Positions 18,223 to 26,748 of a stretch of 64,000 bases of DNA are shown here, in pieces (position 1 is the first letter of the stretch; each line of letters opens with the position of its first letter). The translations under genes were made by a program, and so were the position numbers. Location: assembly GCF_001458215.1 (NCBI RefSeq), contig NZ_CYTW01000002.1:186001-250000 (forward strand), in the 5' to 3' direction. This stretch comes from Shimia thalassica. GTDB lineage: Bacteria > Pseudomonadota > Alphaproteobacteria > Rhodobacterales > Rhodobacteraceae. Under the pieces are notes generated by a model, which saw only the letters and a list, made by a program, of their open reading frames with translations, made no database searches and had not been told where the DNA came from.

Positions 18223-18924
18223 TTACGCCACGTTCGCAGCGTGGGCGAGTTTTTTGAGCCTGGCGATATCGAGAACACATATTCGTTTGTTTTGACTGAC
18301 CAGAACGCCATCGGTCTGCCAAACTGACAAAAGGCGGCTTACGGTATGCAGGGTCGAGCCTGTCATTTCCGAAATTTCGCGGCGGGTCAGGGGGAACTCA
18401 ATCTGAAGACCGCTTGCCGTTTGCTTGCCGCTCTGGTTGGCGATCGTCAACAAAGCGCAGGCGACACGTTGTTCCACGCGCTGTGTTGCCAACTCCATCA
18501 CTCTGCGGCTGACCTCTTCGAGGCGCGCGCCAACAATCTTGTAAGTTTCAGTGGCAAACCCCGGATAGGTGTCTGCGAATTTGGTCCAGAGGCGCATTGG
18601 CCATTCCAGCGCAACACAGTCTGATGCGGCCACGGCCGTCGCCGGATAGGTCTCTTTTCCCAATGCCGCAGCGATCCCGAACAGCTGCCCCGGTGGGATA
18701 TGAAGCGGGATCACGCGGTCTCCGTCCTGTGTCAGGCGTTCAACACGCACATATCCGTCCAGTAATAGATAGAAAGTTGTGGCGTTGTCGCCTTCACGGA
18801 ACACCGATGCGCCCCGTGGCACAAGCCGCGTGCGCGACTGGTTCAGGATGTCACGAATGTCTTCCCCGCTCAGAAGGCTGAACGGTGGCAGATGGGCAAG
18901 CAATGAATCGTCCAGATCGTGCAT
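18223..18924 (-). CDS. Crp/Fnr-family regulator, Dnr/Nnr-like
   Basis: 233 residues: cyclic-nucleotide-binding-like domain (GDNATTFYLLLDGYVRVERL near 46-65), long dimer helix, and a Crp-type winged helix-turn-helix (PLTRREISEMTGSTLHTVSR). The recognition helix has His where Fnr and Crp have Glu, so its operator probably differs from TTGAT-N4-ATCAA. There are no N-terminal cysteines for an Fnr iron-sulfur cluster. ATG 18924 is preferred over TTG 18927. Divergent from the nap operon, so it may be its nitrate/NO-linked regulator. Confidence 0.85.
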   Translation of the reverse strand: MHDLDDSLLAHLPPFSLLSGEDIRDILNQSRTRLVPRGASVFREGDNATTFYLLLDGYVRVERLTQDGDRVIPLHIPPGQLFGIAAALGKETYPATAVAASDCVALEWPMRLWTKFADTYPGFATETYKIVGARLEEVSRRVMELATQRVEQRVACALLTIANQSGKQTASGLQIEFPLTRREISEMTGSTLHTVSRLLSVWQTDGVLVSQNKRICVLDIARLKKLAHAANVA

Positions 18925-19518
18925 CAAATCTCGTCAAAGTTTGTGGAAACGCAAACTTGCCTTTTCACGCTAGCGGTATCTCTGGGCGGGAACAATACCA
19001 GGTCCGAGTCTCTCGGGCCTGGCCAAAGAAAAGGCAAAGACCGTGACATCGCTACACCTCAACCATTCTGGAACCGGTTTCGGAGGGACGGACAGACGTC
19101 GGCCGATCGGGTTTTCCATGGTTAATTGTGAGGCGGCAAAGCAGGGCAACATGCCCTTTTCCCACGTTCTGAAACTGGCTCTTGCCGGTGTTGCTCATGC
19201 CAAATGCGTCCGAGACGTCGCTTTTTTCGCTCAGACAGGAAATAAATATTCTGGATGCGGTTTTGACTTTTGGGTCCGTAAGTCCGTGTCGAAAATGCAC
19301 CTTTCTGGGCCGGTTTTGTCGCATTGGATCAGGCGTTTACATATTGATGCAATTTTAGGCATATGTGGAAATATATGCAATAAATCAAATGTTTATTTGC
19401 CTGTCGATTTTGGCTTTCCCCAAAAAAACATGACCCAGATCAAGTTGCCTGAGTGTTATCGTGATTTATCCAAAGTGGATCTGATCAGCGAGCCAATGCA
19501 CCGTTTCGGGAGGACTGC
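18925..19518. other. 594-base divergent regulatory region between Crp-family gene and nap operon
   Basis: No supported gene. An open plus-strand frame from 19043 has no recognisable domain, no ribosome site and an unnatural composition, and was rejected. The stretch from about 19320 to 19440 is clearly AT-rich compared with the surroundings, as expected for promoters, and holds the FnrL-like box at 19430. Confidence 0.6.
19430..19443. promoter_or_regulatory. FnrL-like box upstream of nap operon
   Basis: ATGACCCAGATCAA matches TTGAC-N4-ATCAA at nine of ten defined positions (equivalently TTGAT-CTGG-GTCAT on the other strand). It ends 75 bases before napF. Expected for oxygen control of nap by FnrL; binding by the adjacent Crp-family protein is the alternative. 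Confidence 0.5.
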
Positions 19519-20022
19519 ATGAGCCATCAAACGTCACGGCGCCACTTTTTGAGAGGTGGTTTCAATCGTCCAGCGGTGATGCGTCCCTTGGGGGCATTGG
19601 CGCCCATGACCTTCGAAGACACCTGCACAAAATGTGGAGATTGCGCCCGCGCATGTCCCGAAGGGATTATCTTTCGGGACGACGAAGGGTTTCCCGTCGT
19701 CAACCTGCGGCGCGGTGAATGCACGTTCTGTAACGCTTGTGTTGAAGCCTGTGAACCTGCAGCACTTGTTGCAGGGACGACATGGGACTGGCGGGCAGGG
19801 GCCACCGATCAATGCCTGTCAAAAACGGGCGTGCAATGTCGCACCTGCGAAGATCACTGCGATGCCCGTGCCATCCGGTTCAAACTTCTGGTTGGCGGGC
19901 GGTCAGAGCCGGTTTTTGACCGGGATGCCTGCACCGGATGTGGCGCCTGCGCCGCGCCGTGCCCGGTAAACGCCATCCACTTTACCCACATCAGCCAGCC
20001 CCAGGAGGACAGCACATGTTGA
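19519..20022 (+). CDS. napF: NapF, ferredoxin-type maturation protein of periplasmic nitrate reductase
   Basis: 167 residues, cytoplasmic, first gene of the nap operon, with GGGAGG before ATG 19519. Three to four Fe-S binding blocks are visible: CTKCGDCARACP, CTFCNACVEACEP, CRTCEDHC and CTGCGACAAPCP. NapF is thought to help load the 4Fe-4S cluster of NapA before Tat export. Its stop overlaps napD by seven bases. Confidence 0.93.
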   Translation: MSHQTSRRHFLRGGFNRPAVMRPLGALAPMTFEDTCTKCGDCARACPEGIIFRDDEGFPVVNLRRGECTFCNACVEACEPAALVAGTTWDWRAGATDQCLSKTGVQCRTCEDHCDARAIRFKLLVGGRSEPVFDRDACTGCGACAAPCPVNAIHFTHISQPQEDSTC

Positions 20023-20285
20023 ACATCTGCGGATGTCTCGTCCACACGATGCCGGAAATGTCCGAGAGCGTCATTTCTGCGATCAATGCCTTTGAGGGCG
20101 GTGAAGTTCATGCGCATGAAAACGGCCGCATCGTCATCACCGTTGAAGACACATCAACCCGGCGCGCTTCGGAACAGATCATGGATATGCACCAGATCCC
20201 GGGCGTTCTGACCATCACCCTGACTTATCACCATTTCGAGGAGCTGGACGGAAACGCCGAAGCCCTCGTTGAAACAGTTCACTGA
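20016..20285 (+). CDS. napD: NapD, Tat-signal chaperone for NapA
   Basis: 89 residues, usual for NapD, a cytoplasmic chaperone that binds the NapA twin-arginine signal. Seen blocks: [20 protein letters not shown] at the start and [13 protein letters not shown] at the ferredoxin-like C-terminal strand. ATG 20016 lies within the napF end, preceded by AGGAGG, so the pair is translationally coupled. Confidence 0.93.
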   Translation: MLNICGCLVHTMPEMSESVISAINAFEGGEVHAHENGRIVITVEDTSTRRASEQIMDMHQIPGVLTITLTYHHFEELDGNAEALVETVH

Positions 20286-20301
20286 ACGGGAGCTTCTAGC
20301 C

Positions 20302-22791
20302 ATGACACTGCCATCTTCCCGCCGCTCATTCCTCAAGGCCACTGCCGCCGCGGCCACCGCCTCAGCGGCAGGCATAACCTTGCCAAACGCAGCGGCTGCA
20401 CAACTGGACGGTCCTGATATTCGCTGGGACAAAGCCGCCTGCCGGTTCTGTGGAACAGGGTGTTCCGTTCTTGTCGGCGTCAAAGACGGCCGTGTTGTTG
20501 CGACACAGGGCGACCCCAAGGCACCGGTGAACCGCGGCCTGAACTGTATCAAAGGGTATTTCCTGTCCAAGATCATGTACGGCAAGGACCGTCTGACCCA
20601 GCCTTTGCTGCGCAAGTCGAACGGCGTTTATGACAAGAACGGTGACTTTGAACCCGTCAGCTGGGACGAAGCCTTTGATGTCATGGCCGACAAATGGAAA
20701 GCTTCGATCAAGGAAAAGGGTCCGACCTCGGTTTCCATTTTCGGGTCCGGTCAATGGACCGTCTGGGAAGGCTATGCCGCCGCCAAGTTCATGAAAGCAG
20801 GCCTGCGGTCAAACAACATCGACCCGAACGCGCGTCACTGTATGGCCTCGGCTGTGGTTGGCTTCATGCGTACCTTTGGTATCGACGAGCCGATGGGCTG
20901 TTACGATGACTTCGAACACGCAGATACATTCGTTCTGTGGGGGTCAAACATGGCCGAGATGCACCCGATCCTGTGGTCGCGTCTGACGGATACCCGCCTG
21001 ACCAAACCGGGCGCCGAGGTGCATGTTCTGTCGACCTTTGAACACCGGTCTTTCGAACTGGCGGATAACGGATTGATCTTTGCACCCCAGACCGATCTGG
21101 CGATCCTGAACTATATCGCGAACTACATCATCCAGAACGATGCCGTGAACTGGGACTTCGTGAACAAGAACGTCAACTTCACGAAAACCGCGACAGATAT
21201 CGGCTACGGTCTGCGGGACGAGCATCCGTTGCAAACATCAGCCGAAAATCCGAATTCCGGCAAGCTCGAGAAGATCGATTTCGAAGCCTACAAAGAGTAC
21301 GTCGCACCCTATACGCTCGAATATGCGTCCGAGCTGTCCGGCGTGCCCGAGGCCAACCTCTTGCGACTGGCGCAGCAATATGCCGATCCGAACCGCAAGA
21401 TCATGTCCCTGTGGACCATGGGCTTTAACCAGCACACCCGCGGATCATGGGTGAATTCGTTGATGTACAACGTGCACCTGCTGGTTGGTAAAATCTCCGA
21501 GCCGGGCAACTCGCCTTTCTCGCTGACTGGACAGCCTTCGGCCTGTGGTACCGCCCGCGAAGTTGGCACTTTTGCCCACCGCTTGCCTGCCGACATGGTG
21601 GTCATGAATGAAGCGCACCGCGACTTTGCCGAGGACAAATGGGACCTGCCCAAAGGGACCATTCCGCCAAAGCCCGGCTTCCACGCAGTGTTGCAACACC
21701 GGATGCTGAAGGATGGCGTGCTGAACTGTCACTGGGTGCAATGCAACAACAACATGCAAGCCGCGCCGAACATGAACGAAGAAGGTCTGCCGGGGTATCG
21801 TAATCCGGACAACTTCATCACCGTGTCCGATCCCTATCCGACCGTGACAGCGATGGCTGCCGATCTGATCCTGCCCACCGCCATGTGGGTCGAGAAAGAA
21901 GGCGCCTATGGCAATGCTGAGCGCCGCACACAATTCTGGCGTCAGCAGGTCGATGCACCCGGCGAGGCCAAGTCGGATCTCTGGCAGATCATGGAATTCG
22001 CCAAGCGCTTTACGGTCGAGGATGTCTGGCCGGAAGAGTTGATCGCGCAAAAGCCCGAGTATCGCGGCAAGACCGTGTACGAAGTGCTGTATGAAAACGA
22101 CAAGGTCAACAAATACCCGCTGAGCGAGACCGCAGAAGGCTTTAACAACGAAGAAGCCAAACACTTTGGATACTACGTTCAAAAGGGCCTGTTCGAAGAA
22201 TATGCGTCCTTTGGACGTGGCAAGGCGCACGATCTGGCCGACTTTGACACTTATCATCAGGCACGGGGGCTGCGTTGGCCGGTCGTGGACGGCAAAGAGA
22301 CACTTTACCGGTTCCGCGAAGGCTATGACCCCTATGTAAAAGAAGGCGAAGGCGTCAAATTCTATGGCAAGCCCGACGGCAAGGCGAACATCATCTTTGC
22401 GCCGTATGAGCCTGCCGCAGAAGAGCCCGATGACGAATTCAACCTCTGGCTGGTGACTGGCCGTGTGCTTGAGCATTGGCATTCCGGTTCTATGACCCGT
22501 CGTGTTCCCGAACTGCACAGGTCTTATCCTGCTGCCGTGATCTATATGCACCCTGAGGATGCCAAAGAGCGTGATCTGCGTCGTGGTCAGGAGATCGAGA
22601 TTTCCACCCGTCGCGGGTCGGTGCTTAGCCGGGTTGAAACGCGCGGTCGCAACAAGATGCCCAGAGGTGTCGTGTTTATGCCGTGGTTCGACGAAGGCCA
22701 GCTGACCAACAAACTGACGTTGGATGCGACCTGTCCGTTGTCCAAGGAAACGGATTTCAAGAAGTGCGCCTGCAAGATCGAACGCGCGTAA
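20302..22791 (+). CDS. napA: NapA, periplasmic nitrate reductase catalytic subunit
   Basis: 829 residues, full length. The Tat signal SRRSFLK at residues 6-12 is followed by an alanine-rich core. The 4Fe-4S site is CRFCGTGC plus the later GLNCIKG cysteine; the molybdenum-ligand Cys lies in [12 protein letters not shown]. The protein reduces nitrate to nitrite with Mo-bis-MGD in the periplasm, receiving electrons from NapB. ATG 20302 is chosen because the Tat signal starts there; an upstream TTG in frame overlaps napD. No iron-sulfur or molybdenum ligand is missing. Confidence 0.97.
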   Translation: MTLPSSRRSFLKATAAAATASAAGITLPNAAAAQLDGPDIRWDKAACRFCGTGCSVLVGVKDGRVVATQGDPKAPVNRGLNCIKGYFLSKIMYGKDRLTQPLLRKSNGVYDKNGDFEPVSWDEAFDVMADKWKASIKEKGPTSVSIFGSGQWTVWEGYAAAKFMKAGLRSNNIDPNARHCMASAVVGFMRTFGIDEPMGCYDDFEHADTFVLWGSNMAEMHPILWSRLTDTRLTKPGAEVHVLSTFEHRSFELADNGLIFAPQTDLAILNYIANYIIQNDAVNWDFVNKNVNFTKTATDIGYGLRDEHPLQTSAENPNSGKLEKIDFEAYKEYVAPYTLEYASELSGVPEANLLRLAQQYADPNRKIMSLWTMGFNQHTRGSWVNSLMYNVHLLVGKISEPGNSPFSLTGQPSACGTAREVGTFAHRLPADMVVMNEAHRDFAEDKWDLPKGTIPPKPGFHAVLQHRMLKDGVLNCHWVQCNNNMQAAPNMNEEGLPGYRNPDNFITVSDPYPTVTAMAADLILPTAMWVEKEGAYGNAERRTQFWRQQVDAPGEAKSDLWQIMEFAKRFTVEDVWPEELIAQKPEYRGKTVYEVLYENDKVNKYPLSETAEGFNNEEAKHFGYYVQKGLFEEYASFGRGKAHDLADFDTYHQARGLRWPVVDGKETLYRFREGYDPYVKEGEGVKFYGKPDGKANIIFAPYEPAAEEPDDEFNLWLVTGRVLEHWHSGSMTRRVPELHRSYPAAVIYMHPEDAKERDLRRGQEIEISTRRGSVLSRVETRGRNKMPRGVVFMPWFDEGQLTNKLTLDATCPLSKETDFKKCACKIERA

Positions 22792-22814
22792 CCTGAGCAC
22801 ATAGGAACAAGACG

Positions 22815-23678
22815 ATGTCCGCCGCCAAAAGCAAACCCAAGTCGATGGATCGACGCCGCTTCCTTCAGGATGCTGCGCGCGGTGCAACGGGGTGCGCAGT
22901 GGCGGGCATCGCCCTCTCTCAATTTATCTCGGATGCGCGGGCTTTGCCGGCGCAAGCCATCCGTCCACCCGGCGCACTGGACGAGAACGACTTTCTGGCG
23001 GCCTGCATCCGGTGCGGCCTGTGTGTGCGGGACTGCCCTTATGACACGTTGAAACTGGCCGAGTTGGGCTATGACGGACCGGCAACCGGAACGCCATTTT
23101 TCACCGCTCGCGATGTGCCATGTGAAATGTGCGAGGACATCCCTTGTGTTGTGGCCTGTCCGACGGGGGCTCTGGATAAGGGGCTAACCAATATTGATGA
23201 TGCCGATATGGGGTTGGCGGTTCTGATTGATCAGGAACGATGCCTGAACGCGCTGGGCCTGCGCTGTGACGTCTGTTACCGCGTGTGCCCCGTCATCGAC
23301 GAGGCGATCTCCCTTGAGCGGCGCCATAACGAACGCTCGGGTCATCACGCCATTTTTATGCCGGTTGTGCATTCTGACAAATGCACAGGTTGCGGCAAAT
23401 GTGAAAAATCCTGTGTCTTGCCGGGAGAGGCCGCCATCAAGGTCTTGCCCCGCCGTCTTGCCATGGCCGAGGCCGCAGACCACTACAAATTGGGCTGGGA
23501 AGAGAACAATCCGCTGGTCGATGATCTGATAGATTTGCCTGATCGCTTGCCCGGTCCCGGCACGGATAACCTTGTTGCGCCCGGCGGATATGCACCCGAC
23601 GCGCTGCCTGATCCCAACATGGATGGCGGGTTCACCCCTTCATTCAACCTTCCGGGTACGGGGGCGACAAAGCCATGA
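22815..23678 (+). CDS. napG: NapG, ferredoxin-type quinol dehydrogenase component
   Basis: 287 residues with a Tat-type signal (DRRRFLQ) and four 4Fe-4S binding blocks: [35 protein letters not shown] and [11 protein letters not shown]. NapG is periplasmic and with NapH passes electrons from ubiquinol towards the nitrate reductase. The C-terminus ends in a Pro/Gly-rich tail. The stop overlaps napH by four bases (ATGA). Confidence 0.93.
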   Translation: MSAAKSKPKSMDRRRFLQDAARGATGCAVAGIALSQFISDARALPAQAIRPPGALDENDFLAACIRCGLCVRDCPYDTLKLAELGYDGPATGTPFFTARDVPCEMCEDIPCVVACPTGALDKGLTNIDDADMGLAVLIDQERCLNALGLRCDVCYRVCPVIDEAISLERRHNERSGHHAIFMPVVHSDKCTGCGKCEKSCVLPGEAAIKVLPRRLAMAEAADHYKLGWEENNPLVDDLIDLPDRLPGPGTDNLVAPGGYAPDALPDPNMDGGFTPSFNLPGTGATKP

Positions 23679-24598
23679 CCGACAAAACCAAACTTGCCGT
23701 CGGCCAAGAGGCCATCGAGACTTTCGGTTGGCTGCGGGCGCATCGGTTTTTGCTGCTGCGCCGCGCGTCGCAAGCGTTCTTCCTTGTCTTGTTCCTTCTG
23801 GGGCCCTGGTTTGGCATTTGGTGGGTCAAAGGCAACCTGTCTGGATCTTTGACGTTCAACATCCTGCCTCTGACCGATCCCTTTATTGCGCTTCAGGGGC
23901 TGATGGCGGGGCATTGGCCCGAACTGACGGCCCTGATCGGGGCGATCATCGTTGGCGCCGTGTATGCGCTGATCGGTGGGCGTGTCTATTGCAGCTGGGT
24001 CTGCCCGATCAATCCGGTCACAGACGGCGCCCATTGGGTGCATGACAAACTTGGCCTGCAAAAGGGTTGGCAACCCAAACGCACCACCCGGTTCTGGGTG
24101 ATGGGCATGGTTCTGGTTGCTTCGGTCGCAACAGGCACCATCGCATGGGAGTTCGTCAATCCAATCAGTATGCTTCACCGCGGTTTGATCTTCGGGATGG
24201 GTTTTGCATGGACCTTTGTCATCGCGGTCTTTCTGTTCGACGTGTTTGTATCGCGCCGTGGATGGTGCGGGCACCTGTGTCCTGTTGGGGCGTTTTACGG
24301 GCTGCTGGGCAGCAAATCCGTTGTGCGCATCTCGGCTGTGGAGCGCGCGGCCTGCGACGACTGCATGGATTGCTTCGCCGTGTGCCCCGAAATGCAAGTC
24401 ATCACCCCCGCGCTGCGGGGCAAAGAGGGCGACACGCCTCTCATTCTTTCACCCGATTGCACCAACTGCGGTCGCTGTATCGACGTCTGCGCCATGGACG
24501 TTTTCAAATTCACCACCCGTTTCGACGACACACACGCTCCGGCGCGTGAGCAACGAAAAAGAACTCAACCTGCAACCGGGGCCAGCAAAGCCGCCTGA
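23675..24598 (+). CDS. napH: NapH, membrane ferredoxin-type quinol dehydrogenase
   Basis: 307 residues with four hydrophobic membrane spans, two CxxxCP motifs (CSWVCP and CGHLCP) and two C-terminal 4Fe-4S blocks ([12 protein letters not shown] and [11 protein letters not shown]) on the cytoplasmic side. NapH oxidises quinol in the inner membrane and works with NapG. ATG at 23675 overlaps the napG stop. Confidence 0.93.
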   Translation: MTDKTKLAVGQEAIETFGWLRAHRFLLLRRASQAFFLVLFLLGPWFGIWWVKGNLSGSLTFNILPLTDPFIALQGLMAGHWPELTALIGAIIVGAVYALIGGRVYCSWVCPINPVTDGAHWVHDKLGLQKGWQPKRTTRFWVMGMVLVASVATGTIAWEFVNPISMLHRGLIFGMGFAWTFVIAVFLFDVFVSRRGWCGHLCPVGAFYGLLGSKSVVRISAVERAACDDCMDCFAVCPEMQVITPALRGKEGDTPLILSPDCTNCGRCIDVCAMDVFKFTTRFDDTHAPAREQRKRTQPATGASKAA

Positions 24599-24620
24599 GC
24601 AAGCAACGGAGTATAAACCA

Positions 24621-25061
24621 ATGAAAAAACAAGCCTTCATCAGTGCCATAGCCGCAACGGCCCTGTTTGCCGTCGCCAGCTTTGCGATTGCCCAGTCCGC
24701 ATCTGTCCAGAGTTTGCGAGGTTTGGACATCGAAAGTCAGAACGTCGTCGAGGACGTTTACAAACAGGACAAACAACGGTTCACCCGAAACTATCGTCAG
24801 CAGCCGCCGCTGGTGCCGCATTCGATTGATCAATACCAGATCGATCTCAACGCCAACCAGTGTTTGCGTTGCCATGACTGGACCACTGCGGGTGACCGTA
24901 ATGCCCCGACACTGTCCATGACCCACTATCTTGATCGCGAGGGCAATCAGCTTGACCGTGTCGCCGGCACGCGCTGGTTCTGTAACCAGTGCCACGTCCC
25001 ACAGGTCGATGCGCCTGCCTTGGTCGACAACACCTTTGAGGCATCAAGCGGAAGCAACTGA
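24621..25061 (+). CDS. napB: NapB, diheme cytochrome c subunit of nitrate reductase
   Basis: 146 residues with a signal peptide (cleavage near FAIA-QS) and two c-type heme sites, CLRCH and CNQCH. The NapB block RNYRQQPPLVPHSIDQYQI is present. It hands electrons to NapA. The frame is open upstream through napH, but ATG 24621 with an ACGGAG site begins the signal peptide. Confidence 0.95.
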   Translation: MKKQAFISAIAATALFAVASFAIAQSASVQSLRGLDIESQNVVEDVYKQDKQRFTRNYRQQPPLVPHSIDQYQIDLNANQCLRCHDWTTAGDRNAPTLSMTHYLDREGNQLDRVAGTRWFCNQCHVPQVDAPALVDNTFEASSGSN

Positions 25062-25093
25062 TCCTGCTGGATCCCTGTGCGAGGAAAACGACA

Positions 25094-25819
25094 ATGACAC
25101 ACTCCAACTCACCGGAACCGCGCCCGGGCTTTATCCGCCGCATCTGGAACTGGTTCTGGACGCCAACTGCGGTGCTGAGCACAGGCTTTGTCCTGATCGC
25201 GGGTTTCTTGGCTGGTATCCTGTTCTGGGGCGGGTTCCACTGGTCGATGGAAATGACCAACACCGAGGAATTCTGCACCGGTTGCCACACCATGGAAACC
25301 AATTTGGGCGAGTATCGCGAAACGATCCACTATAACAACCACTCGGGTGTGCGTGCGATCTGTTCGGACTGCCATGTGCCCAAGGAATGGAACCACAAGG
25401 TCAAAGCCAAAGTGATGGCCGTCAAGGACATCTATCATGAATTGATGGGCACGATTGATACGCCGGAAAAATACGAGGAACACCGGCTTAAAATGGCGGC
25501 CCAGACTTGGAAAAAGATGAAACAGTCCGACAGCCGCGAATGCCGGAACTGTCACAACTTTGACTACATGGACTTTACCATTCAGGAAAGCCGCGCCGCG
25601 ACAGAACACCAGCGTGCTATCGACAACAACATGACCTGCATCGATTGCCACCAGGGCATCGCGCACCGTCTGCCCGAAGGGTATTTGAAAGAATACAAAC
25701 GTGTCGTGGACGAGCTGGACATGACCCCCAAATCAGAAGCGCAGAAAGATGCAAAGATCGATGTCGATGGCATCCGCAGCTTTCTCAAAATGACACCCTC
25801 AGAAAACCACGGAGGCTAA
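25094..25819 (+). CDS. napC: NapC, membrane-anchored tetraheme cytochrome c
   Basis: 241 residues of the NapC/NirT family. One N-terminal anchor helix (STGFVLIAGFLAGILFW) is followed by four c-heme sites: CTGCH, CSDCH, CRNCH and CIDCH. It takes electrons from the quinol pool and passes them to NapB. With NapGH also encoded, the operon has two quinol-oxidising routes. Confidence 0.95.
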   Translation: MTHSNSPEPRPGFIRRIWNWFWTPTAVLSTGFVLIAGFLAGILFWGGFHWSMEMTNTEEFCTGCHTMETNLGEYRETIHYNNHSGVRAICSDCHVPKEWNHKVKAKVMAVKDIYHELMGTIDTPEKYEEHRLKMAAQTWKKMKQSDSRECRNCHNFDYMDFTIQESRAATEHQRAIDNNMTCIDCHQGIAHRLPEGYLKEYKRVVDELDMTPKSEAQKDAKIDVDGIRSFLKMTPSENHGG

Positions 25820-25823
25820 GGGC

Positions 25824-26081
25824 ATGCTGAACTTTCTAGGAACCGTTGCCGGCAACGTCCTGAGCCTTCCGGGCATCTTGGGGCTGGCGCTTGGCATGAC
25901 AACCCGAAACGTTTTCCTCGCGTCGGCGATGGGCGGGGCAGTCGGCATTTTCGAAACGCTGATCTTTGCCAAGTTCCAGATGGCGAATGTGGATATGCTC
26001 GAGTTGTCCGTCGCCGTCGCCATTGGTGTTCTCGCCGGTGTGGTTGGCTGTGCGATCCGCATCAAAGGGACGACCGTCTAG
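25824..26081 (+). CDS. Small membrane protein at the end of the nap operon
   Basis: 85 residues, three hydrophobic segments (residues about 4-27, 32-48 and 60-80) joined by short loops, ending IRIKGTTV. It starts five bases after the napC stop, with GGAGGCTAAGG before ATG 25824, and is followed by the operon's hairpin, so it is the last nap-operon gene. It is neither NapE nor NapK by sequence as far as can be judged. Function unknown. Confidence 0.65.
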   Translation: MLNFLGTVAGNVLSLPGILGLALGMTTRNVFLASAMGGAVGIFETLIFAKFQMANVDMLELSVAVAIGVLAGVVGCAIRIKGTTV

Positions 26082-26104
26082 GCGCGCCGCCCTTAACCCC
26101 TTCA

Positions 26105-26129
26105 GAGCCTCCCTTTTAGGGGGAGGCTC
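26105..26129 (+). terminator. Hairpin at end of nap operon
   Basis: Perfect nine-base stem GAGCCTCCC (26105-26113) / GGGAGGCTC (26121-26129) with a seven-base loop, 24 bases past the last stop. There is no clear T-run after it, so termination may be weak or the hairpin may protect the 3' end. Confidence 0.6.
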
Positions 26130-26138
26130 ACTCTCAAA

Positions 26139-26152
26139 CTGACAAAGACCAA
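26139..26152. promoter_or_regulatory. Weak FnrL-like box upstream of DUF2478 gene
   Basis: CTGACAAAGACCAA matches TTGAC-N4-ATCAA at eight of ten defined positions and ends 61 bases before ATG 26214, the same spacing as the box at 43650. Suggestive only. Confidence 0.25.
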
Positions 26153-26213
26153 CGGGCGCAGGGCAGATCGCAATGGATCTTGTCCCCCCGCGACGTCGAA
26201 CAAGGACCTTCCC

Positions 26214-26711
26214 ATGAAAATTGCCTACACTCTTGCGCCGGGACGCGGGGAAACAAATCTTGTCTTGTTGGAATTGGCCAAGGATCTTGAAAAGTCCGGC
26301 AAGCGGCTGTGCGGTACGGTTCAGGTCGATACCGAGCGTGAAAAAGACCATCACTGCGATATGGACGTGCTGGTTCTGCCGGACGGCCCGACCATCCGGA
26401 TTTCCCAGTCTTTGGGGCGGGAATCCCGTGGGTGCCGCCTGAACCCCGACGCCTTGGAAAACGCGGTTGGGCTGACCGAGGCCGAGTTGGAAAAGGACGT
26501 TGATGTTCTGATCGTCAATAAATTCGGCAAACACGAGGCCGACGGGCGCGGATTTCGCGGGGCCATTGCCCGCGCTCTGGAAAAAGATGTGCCGGTGCTG
26601 GTTGGAGCGAACAAGCTCAATCTTGATGCATTGCGCAGCTTTTGCGCGGACGAGGTGGAAGAGCTTGCTCCGGATTTGGAAACCCTGCGCACATGGGTCG
26701 TTTCGGCCTGA
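26214..26711 (+). CDS. DUF2478-family protein
   Basis: 165 residues, cytoplasmic, starting MKIAYTLAPGRGETNLVL, where GRGETN resembles a degenerate P-loop. It has the alpha/beta blocks VLVLPDGPTIRISQ and DVDVLIVNKFGKHEADGRGF of DUF2478, a family related to nucleotide-binding proteins and often seen near molybdenum transport or molybdoenzyme genes. Placement after nap fits a molybdenum link. Activity unknown. Confidence 0.7.
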   Translation: MKIAYTLAPGRGETNLVLLELAKDLEKSGKRLCGTVQVDTEREKDHHCDMDVLVLPDGPTIRISQSLGRESRGCRLNPDALENAVGLTEAELEKDVDVLIVNKFGKHEADGRGFRGAIARALEKDVPVLVGANKLNLDALRSFCADEVEELAPDLETLRTWVVSA

Positions 26712-26748
26712 CGTCCGGCTATCGGCAATCCGCTTTATTGAGCGCCAT

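Noticed and set aside
19043-19522. Open plus-strand frame of 159 codons in the spacer before napF
   Set aside because: No domain, no ribosome site, unnatural composition, and it runs into the start of napF.
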